Assembly: GCF_905171775.1 (NCBI RefSeq) | Contig: NC_053490.1 | Coordinates: forward strand, 14,631,167-14,695,166 | Source: Rana temporaria | Lineage: Eukaryota; Chordata; Amphibia; Anura; Ranidae | Length of the DNA stretch: 64,000 nucleotides | Direction of reading: 5' to 3' | Shown here: in pieces, positions 57,153 to 64,000 of the stretch | How positions within the stretch are numbered: position 1 is the first letter of the stretch | How the letters are laid out: each line of letters opens with the position of its first letter | Notes under the pieces: model-generated | Told to the model about the DNA's origin: nothing | The model's database searches: none | The model's input: the letters and a program-made list of their open reading frames with translations, nothing else | Position numbers and translations under genes: made by a program

Positions 57153-57882
57153 GGCCCAGATTCAAGTAGAATCGCGCAATATTTGCGTGGGCAAAGAGCA
57201 AATTTTTTTCTCTGCGCCCACGCAAATATTGCGCTTTGCCCGCGATTTACGGAGCAGTTGCTCCGTAAATTGCGCGGGCAATATGCTAAGCAGCCGGGCG
57301 CAAGGCTGCTTAGCATATTGCCGGGGGCGGGAATCATTTAAATTAGGTGCGCTCCCACGCCGAGCGAACAGCGCATGCTCCGTCGGGAAATTTTTCCCGA
57401 CGTGCATTGCGGCAAATGACGTCGCAAGGACGTCATTTGCTTGTAAGTGAACGTGAATGGCGTCCAGCGCCATTCACGGTTCACTTACGTAAACGACGTT
57501 AAATTTGAACGTTGCGAGCGGGAGGCGCAGCTATACTTTAGCATTGGCTGCGCCTGCTATAGCAGGAGCAACCTTATGCTAAAGGCGCCGTACGGAAACT
57601 CCGTACCTTGCGTGAGAAGGGCCCGCGCAACTTTTGTGAATCGGTGGTAGTATGCAATTTGCATACTACACGCCGATCACAAAGGCCGCGCCCCCTAGCG
57701 GCCAACGCAAGAATGCAGCCTGGGATGTAAAGGCATAAGGAGGCTTATGTCTGTCACATCCTAGGCTGCATTCGGTGTAACGAGGTTCCTGAATCAGGAG
57801 CACTCGTTACACCGGAGCAAGTAAGCACTTGCGCCGCGCAACCTATGGTTGCGCGGGCGCAAGTGCTTCTTGAATCTGGGCC
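57153..57882. mobile_element. MITE 14 of the GGCCCAGATTCA family, nested in element G
   Basis: 730 bp with ends GGCCCAGATTCAAG and CTTGAATCTGGGCC, flanks ATT and TTT. Same subfamily as MITE 11, in reverse. Host element G continues on both sides, which proves the borders to within a few bases. Confidence 0.88.
57687..57701 (-). promoter_or_regulatory. CTCF-core-like motif in MITE 14
   Basis: The minus strand reads CCGCTAGGGGGCGCG. Counterpart of 44466-44480 in MITE 11. Confidence 0.4.
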
Positions 57883-58161
57883 TTTGTATTTTTTTTTCAA
57901 AATTGTCGCTTATTTTTGTTTATAGCGCAAAAAATAAAAACCGCACAGGCGATCAAATACCACCAAAAGAAAGCTCTACTTGTGGGAAAAAAAGGACGTC
58001 AATTTTGTTTGGGAGCCACGTCGCACGACCGCGCAATTGTCAGTTAAAGCGACGCAGTGCCGGAAGCTGAAATTTCACCTGGGCAGGAGGGGGGGTATAT
58101 GTGCCCAGTAAGGAAGTGGTTAATAAAAAAATTGACATTTGTAAGACTGCTGCGCATATAA

Positions 58162-58890
58162 GCCTAGATTCACGTAGGGCGGCGTAAGTGTGGGTGGGCA
58201 TAGCGTATCGTATTTACGCTACGCCGCCGCAACTTAGAGAGGCAAGTGCTGTATTCACAAAGCTACTAAGTTGCGGTGTAGCGTAAATGTGCCGGCGTAA
58301 GCGCGCCTAATTCAAATTGGGAAGAGGTGGGCGTGTTTTATGTAAATAAAGCATGACCCCACGTAAATGACGTTTTGAACGTACGGCGCATGCACCGTCC
58401 GTGGACGTATCCCAGTGCGCATGAGTCGGATAGAATGCCTAAGATACGTCGAACACTGCCTACGACGTGAACGTAACTTACGCACAGCCCTATTCGCGTA
58501 CGACTTACGCAAACAACGTAAAAAGATACGCTTGTTCCGACGTCCATACTTTGCATGGGCTGCGCTACCTAGAGACATGCTTTATCTTTACGCCGGCGTA
58601 TGTCTTACGTAAACGGCGTAACTAATTGCGACGGGCGTTCGTACATTCGTGAATCTGCGTATCTTGCTCATTTGCATATTCAACGCGGAAAACAACGGAA
58701 GCGCCACCTAGCGGCCAGCGTAAATATGCACCCTAAGATACGACGGCGTAGGAGACTTACGCCACTCGTATCTTAGCCAAATTTAAGCATATCTGGTTTC
58801 CAGAATACGCTTAAAGATACAACGGCGCAGATTCGGACTTACGACAGCGTATCTACTGATACGCCAACGTAAGTCTTTGAGAATCTGGCC
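58162..58890. mobile_element. MITE 15 of the GGCCCAGATTCA family
   Basis: Left end GCCTAGATTCACG, right end GAGAATCTGGCC; about 729 bp. Flanks do not match clearly. Body close to MITE 5. CTCF-core-like word at 58700-58714 on the minus strand. Confidence 0.75.
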
Positions 58891-59459
58891 CATACAGTGT
58901 GACATAAAGTATTGCAACGACCGCCATTTTATTCTCTAGGAGCTCTGCTAAAAATTATTTAGTTCCCATTTGAAATTCGGCTGAATTTTCATTTTTCGGA
59001 AAATTCACATGTATCCGAATTTCCGGATTACAATAGTACCGAATTTAAACGAAATCAAAATTCGAATTTGAATCGTTTTAGAATTCTAAATGTTTTTTAA
59101 TTCAAATAGGTTTCCTATTCGAATAGTTTTAGAGTTTCCAAAGAGAATAACATAGAATAGAAAATAAGGGAATAGAATAGAAAAAAAAATAATGTAACAG
59201 AAAATAAAATAAAATAATAGAATATAATAGAGTAAAACAGAACAAAATAGAATAGAAAATAAAAACAGAATAGACTAGAATATAATAGAAACAAATGGAA
59301 TTGAATAACCATCAGTGGTGCTCAAGTACCCCCAAAAGGCCATGTTTTGGGATTTTCCCTTAGCTAAAATAGCTGTCATAGATGCCAAGCCATTGACATT
59401 GACTTAAAGCACCCAAAGCAAGGTGAAGGAAAACATGACTTGTTAGGGGTACTTAAGGA
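58891..59459. other. AT-rich intron sequence and start of a repeated segment, no gene
   Basis: 58980-59300 is very A/T-rich with AATAGAAAATA-type simple sequence. From about 59395 the words AGCCATTGACATTGACTTAA and GGTACTTAAGGAATG begin a segment found again at 60845-60920. Confidence 0.5.
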
Positions 59460-59463
59460 ATGA

Positions 59464-60449
59464 GCAGTGGCGGCTGGTGCTCAAAATTTTTGGGGGGCGC
59501 AAACGAAAAAAAAAAAAAAAGAAAAAAATCGCAGCCTCACTGTGCCCATCAAATGCAGCCACTGTGCCATCAATTGTCACCACTGTGCCATGCCATCAAA
59601 CGCAGTCACTGTGCCATCAATTGTCACCACTGTGCCATCAATTGTCACCACTGTGCCATGCCATCAAACGCAGTCACTGTGCCATGCCATCAAACACAGC
59701 CACTGTGCCATCAATTATCACCACTGTGCCATGCCATCAAACGCAGCCACTGTGCCCCTCAATTGTCGCCACTGTGCCAATTGTCACCAATGTGCCCTTT
59801 AATTGTCGCCACTGTGCCCATTGTTGCCACTATGCATGCCACTGTGCCCATTGTCACCACTGTGCCCATTGTCACCACTGTGCCCATTGATGCCACTGTG
59901 CCCATTGATGCCACTGTGCCCATTGATGCCACTGTGCCCTTTGTCCCACTGTGCCCTTTGTGGCCACTGTGCCCATTGATGCCACTGTGCCCATTGTCGC
60001 CGCTGTGCCCATTGATGCCGATGTGCCCTGTAAAATGCACTTACCTTTCTCCTTCCACGTCCCTTGATGTATTCTCCCGCCTTGGTGACGCTTCAGCCAA
60101 TCAGGTTACCGATAACCAGAATCGGTGAACCTGATTGGCTGGGACAGCCGTCAGTCTTATCCAAGGAACGCACCCCCCGTACGTTCCGAGGATAAGCTTC
60201 CGGGAGACGAGGGCTGTACTCGGAAAGCCTATCAGAGCCGCTGGCTCTGATAGGCACATTTCCGCACAGCCAACCAGCTGCCGTTATTCAGGTGGTCGGC
60301 GCTCAAGTTCCGGCCATCTGAATTAGACCAGCGGCAGCTGGCAACAATAACATACATTCATGCAATGCATAAATGTATGTTATTTCAGTGGCGGTGCGGA
60401 GCCACCAGAGGGGGCAGCGCTCCAGCGCCCTCTATAGACGGACCGCCAC
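59464..60449. mobile_element. CAGTGGCGG-ended hAT-like element with internal repeat
   Basis: Inverted ends CAGTGGCGG and CCGCCACTG about 986 bp apart suggest a hAT-type element, but no 8-bp duplication is visible, so the borders are less sure. 59540-60020 is an irregular array of CACTGTGCCATCAATTGTCA-type units, which produce frames on both strands (for example 59460-60128) that are not genes. A hairpin surrounds CCAATCAGGTTACCGATAAC. Confidence 0.6.
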
Positions 60450-60452
60450 TGG

Positions 60453-60935
60453 TCTTCACAGATAACTTTCTATCACGAAGGTCTTGGTCCTGGTGACTGG
60501 GGGAGATTTATTACCCATTATCAAAAAGATGGTGCCGTCATGGTCATGTTTGTCCAGGGAACTGCGGTGGTTGTGGTCACACAAGTAATTTCCACCTAAA
60601 TTTGCTTTGGCCAAGTGACACGGGATAGGTGCACTAATGATGAACATAATCATGTAATTGCGCCCAATGACAACCCGGTAGAACACTGTTATGAAGATGA
60701 TCCAGGTAAAGAATGCCTTGTCCTTCAAGCTTGTTTTTTTCCACATCTCCATGAGTTTTGGTCCAGCGAGCGTAAAACAAATCTCTCTGCCGTGGTCAGT
60801 TTCACCATCGAGGGGGGGGAATTATTTCCTAAGCCCAAGTCATAGATACCAAGCCATGGACTTAAAGCACCCAAAGCAAGGTAAAGGAAAACATGACTTG
60901 TTAGGGGTACTTAAGGAATGAAGTTTGGAACCACT
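60453..60935. repeat. Repeated intron segment, copy A
   Basis: Shares its sequence with copy B (60936-61082, one end only) and copy C (61623-63010). Markers: GGTCCTGGTGACTGGGGGAG, TGGTCATGTTTGTCCAGGGA and CACATCTCCATGAGTTTTGG. The copies differ by substitutions and small gaps, so the duplication is not recent. Confidence 0.85.
60456..60752 (-). pseudogene. Unidentified membrane-protein-like frame, possible gene fragment
   Basis: 98 codons on the minus strand in copy A. A short charged start (MEMWKKTSLKDK) precedes a hydrophobic stretch (AFFTWIIFITVFYRVV), as in a type II membrane protein, then CHLAKANLGGNYLCDHNH and SSLDKHDHDG. Copy C keeps the same frame over about 75 codons with conservative changes but is broken by the hAT element at 61875. 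I do not recognise the family. It could be a captured exon, an old transposon gene or chance. Confidence 0.3.
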
Positions 60936-61082
60936 GGTCTATGAAGATCACAAGTCCTGGATTTCTAGGGGAAGGTAGAAGACCCTTCACAGATGACTTT
61001 CTTTCTTGAAGGTCTTGGTCCTGGTGACTGGGGGAGATTATTGCCCATCAAAAAGGCCCTGGTAGATATGGTGCCATCATAG

Positions 61083-61622
61083 GAATACCGCGGCCGCCGC
61101 TGGGGGGAGTTTGCGTCGTAAACCAGCGTCGGGTATGCAAATTAGGAGTTACGGTGATCCACGACGGATTTTCGCGTTCGCTACGTCGCTGCTAGTCTAG
61201 TTTCCCGTCGCAAAGTTAGTCGTCGTTTTAGGTGCCCTAACTTTACACAGCAATCGTATTGCTGTATAAAGTATGGCCGTCGTTCCCGCGTCGAAATTTA
61301 AAAATGAACGTCGTCTGTGTAAGCCGTCCGGGAATACGTAATTACGTTACATGCGTCGTCAAAAAAATGACGTCACGGCGCGCAAAGCACGGCGGGAGTT
61401 AGGAAACGGAGCATGCGCAGTAGGTCCGGCGCGGGAGCGCGCCTAATTTAAATGGCGCACGCCCATTTGAATTTGCCCGCCTTGCGCCGGACGTCTTTAC
61501 GATACACCGCCGCAAGTTTCCAGGTAAGTGCTTTGTGGATCGGGCACTAAAACTGGAAACTTGCGGCGGTGTATCGTAAACGGGTTACGTTACACCGGCG
61601 CTATTGTACGTGAATCTGGCCC
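61083..61622. mobile_element. MITE 16 of the GGCCCAGATTCA family, between repeat copies
   Basis: Right end GTGAATCTGGCCC at about 61622; the left terminus is degenerate near 61083. Same subfamily as MITE 6 in reverse (CTAGTCTAGTTTCCCGTCGC, AAGTATGGCCGTCGTTCC). It separates copies B and C of the intron segment. Confidence 0.65.
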
Positions 61623-62432
61623 GAAGTTTGGAACCACTGGTCCATGAAGATCACAAGTCCTGGATTTCTAGGGGAAGGTAGAAGACCCTTCACAGATGAC
61701 TTTCTTTCTTGAAGGTCCTGGTGACTGGGGGAGATTATTGCCCATTATCAAAAAGGCCCTGGTAGATATGGTGCCATCATGGTCATGTTTGTCCAGGGAA
61801 CTGTGGTGGCTTTGGTCACACAAGTAATTTCCACCTAAATTAGATTTGGCCAGATGACATGGGATGGGTGCACTCAGGGCCGCTGATAGAAATCATGGGG
61901 CCCCGTACAGCCTACCTGACGGGGCCCCCTTCAGCTCCACCCCTGGTCCCGCCTTTAGCTCCACCCCTGGCCCGGCTTGAAACTGTCTCTGCAGCACGTT
62001 ACGGGATTGGCGGCATTGGTAGGCACCTGGAGCAGAGAACCGGGGGGGGGGGGGCTGCCGTCTGAAATTGAAATTGAGAAGCAGGGGGGGGGGCTGCCGC
62101 GAATTGAGAAGCGGAGGGGGGCCCTTTACAAATTATTAATAAAAATGAAAAAATAAAAATAATAAAATAAATAAATAAACATTAATAAAAAAAAAGGGGG
62201 GGGGTTGCCATTCAGGGCCCTGGGGACCTCTGGGCCCTTTAATTAAAAAAAAAAAAAAAACATTTATAAAAAAAAAAAAAAGGGGGGTTTGCCACATGGA
62301 GACCTCATGAGCCCTTTAAAATATATATATATATAGAATAAAAAGAAAAAAAATGAAATAAAATAATATGAAAAAAAAAAGAATTTATAAAAAAAGGGGG
62401 ATTGCCATCCGGGGCCCTGGGGACCTTAAATA

Positions 62433-62522
<90 letters not shown>

Positions 62523-63010
62523 AAAATATATATAAAAATGTATTTATTTTTTTATAAAAAAAAGGGGTGTTTTCATCCCGGGCTCTGGGGATCTCCGGGC
62601 CCCTGGGGACCCCCGTACCCCTAAGAAAAAAAAATTGTCCCTTTAATAAAAAATAAAAAAATATATATATTAGAAAAAATATATATTTTTTTATAAAAAA
62701 TAAATAAAAAAAGGGGGGGTTGCCATCCGGAGCCCTGGGGGCCTTCGGGGCCCCCTACAACAGGGCCAGTTGTACTGGCTTATAAGCGGCCCTGGGTGCA
62801 CTAAGGATTAACATAATCATGTAATTACACCCAATGACAACCCCGTAGAACACTGTTATGAAGATGATCCAGGTAAAGAAGGCCTTGTCCTTCGAGCTTG
62901 GTGTTTTCCACATCTCCATGAGTTTTGGTCAAGTGAGGGTAAAACAAATCTCTCTGCCGTGGTCAGTTTCACCATCGGGGGGGGGAATTATTTCCTGAGC
63001 CCAAATGGTC
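61623..63010. repeat. Repeated intron segment, copy C, split by a hAT element
   Basis: Matches copies A and B on both sides of the hAT insertion (61875-62794). The intact copy A shows GGTGCACTAATG at the place where copy C has the duplicated target GGTGCACT. Confidence 0.85.
61875..62794. mobile_element. hAT-type non-autonomous transposon, perfect 8-bp duplication
   Basis: 920 bp with ends CAGGGCCGC and GCGGCCCTG and a perfect 8-bp duplication GGTGCACT (61867-61874 and 62795-62802). Copy A of the host segment near 60630 gives the empty site. The interior has several A/T-rich units each followed by GGGGGTTGCC and GGGGCCCTGGGGACC, and a (TA)n tract at 62430-62515. No transposase frame. Confidence 0.93.
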
Positions 63011-63112
63011 TAAAAATTCCCACGTGGTCCATTTCTGACCACACCTGTGGATACAGTTAGTTGAGAAGCTACGTTCCACCATTCTTCCTTATTCTGTGCA
63101 GTGCTTTCTGTT

Positions 63113-63846
63113 AGGTTGATTCAGGTAGATGTGCCTACACTTACGGCGGCGTAGCTTAGCGTGTTTAGGCTACGCCGCCGTAAGTTAGCAAGGCAAGTAC
63201 ATGATTCACAATGTACTTGCCTGCTAAGTTACGGCGGCATAGCCTAAAGCGGGCGGGCGTAAGGGCGCCTGAATTCAAATGTGTGTAAGGGGGGCGTGTT
63301 TTATGTTAATAAGGCTTGACCTTAAGTTTTTGACGTTTTTTTTCTTACTGCGCATGCGCCGGGCGCCTACATTTCCCAGTGTGCATTGCGGCTAAGTACG
63401 CTGCACGGGCCTATTGATTTCGACGTGGACGTAAACGACGTAATTCGCTATTCGCGGACGACTTACGCAAACTATGTAAAAATGTAGAATCTCGAAGCGG
63501 GAACGGCGGCCATACTTTAACATTACTATTCCATCTAATAGATGGAATAACTTTAGGCCTGATAATGGCTTACGTAAACGGCGTAAATGTACTGCGGCGG
63601 CCGGGCGTACGTTCGTGAATCGGCGTATCTACTAATTTACATATTCTACGCCGACCGCGATGGAAGCGTCACCTAGCGGCCATCCGAAATATTGCAATCT
63701 AAGATAGGACGGCGCAAGCCGTCGTATCTTAGATATGTTTAAGTGTATCTCTGTTTGAGCATACACTTAAACATAAGTCGGCGTAGATTTTGAGTTAGGT
63801 TGGCTTATCTACTGATAAGCCGGCCTAACTCTTAATGAATCTACCT
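63113..63846. mobile_element. MITE 17 of the GGCCCAGATTCA family, divergent ends
   Basis: Ends AGGTTGATTCAG and ATGAATCTACCT, about 734 bp. Body with GAACGGCGGCCATACTTTAA and GCGTCACCTAGCGGCC (CTCF-like word with one key mismatch at about 63665-63679). Lies 42 bp before the exon 9 acceptor. Confidence 0.75.
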
Positions 63847-63888
63847 ATGTATCACTATCTTACAGCATTGTGTTCCTTTATCTTGCAG

Positions 63889-63992
63889 GACACAGCGGGA
63901 TGGGCATGTACCACGGCAAGTTTACCTTCGATACCTTTTCTCATAAGCGGGCGTGCCTCCTGCGCAGCGAGGGTCGTGAGAAACTCAACGAG
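63889..63992 (+). CDS. aldh3b1: ALDH3B-like, coding exon 9 (residues 406-440)
   Basis: Acceptor TATCTTGCAG at 63888, donor GAG|GTGCGT at 63993; enters in phase 1, leaves in phase 0. Encodes [20 protein letters not shown] and then [19 protein letters not shown]-x-YHGK and TFSH-x-RACLL are ALDH3 C-terminal hallmarks. The final exon, with the last 25-30 residues and any C-terminal lipid-attachment motif, lies right of the window. Confidence 0.95.
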
Positions 63993-64000
63993 GTGCGTTA

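Larger units (their letters stand above)
56368..58123. mobile_element. TTAA-type element G, split by MITE 14
   Basis: TTAA at 56368-56371 and 58120-58123, ends CCACTTCAG and GGAAGTGG. The left GC-rich part has its own hairpins (GATCTCATATGTAAACATATGAG). The AT-rich right part is interrupted at 57153. The minus strand has the small frame MAAICDFYWDCDVMADVSD at 56849-57037. Confidence 0.85.

Overview
The window is vertebrate nuclear DNA. It is dominated by intronic repeats and carries one host gene on the + strand, an aldehyde dehydrogenase of the ALDH3B type. The mix of a DIRS tyrosine-recombinase retroelement, many CpG-rich short DNA transposons, hAT and TTAA-type elements and long minisatellites points to an amphibian, most likely a large-genome frog. 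That species call is inference.

Gene. Nine coding exons with GT-AG borders and matching phases can be joined without a gap: 19719-19880, 22813-22923, 23989-24109, 26923-27008, 30897-30978, 32584-32970, 44058-44224, 52890-52989 and 63889-63992. They give residues 1-440 of a protein whose family length is about 468, so only the last coding exon lies beyond the window. The catalytic Cys244, Glu210 and Asn115 are present. The ATG exon starts just 4 bases upstream of the ATG, after an acceptor, so a non-coding first exon must lie upstream; a weak candidate ends at 4407.

Layout. 1-14.5 kb is mostly minisatellite: a 31-bp unit at 1-1545, a 59-bp unit at 2.2-3.9 kb, a 32-bp unit at 4.4-11.1 kb split by a MITE, and a 26-bp unit at 12.1-14.5 kb. 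14.8-19.3 kb holds a hAT element and several short transposons. 19.7-33 kb holds exons 1-6, with transposons and 29-bp arrays in the introns. Intron 6 (33-44 kb) carries a near-complete 6-kb DIRS retrotransposon inserted inside an older TTAA-type element. Intron 7 (44.2-52.9 kb) carries a 58-bp array cut up by four insertions. Intron 8 (53-63.9 kb) carries a probable solo LTR, TTAA elements, a repeated segment with an unidentified membrane-protein-like reading frame, and a hAT element with a perfect 8-bp target duplication.

The most notable signals are these: a complete DIRS inverted-repeat and internal-complementary-region structure; an array of about 25 ZNF143-like motifs upstream of the gene; CTCF-core-like motifs spread by MITEs and by the LTR; and a duplicated host segment that supplies a true empty site for one MITE. 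No tRNA, rRNA or CRISPR array was seen.
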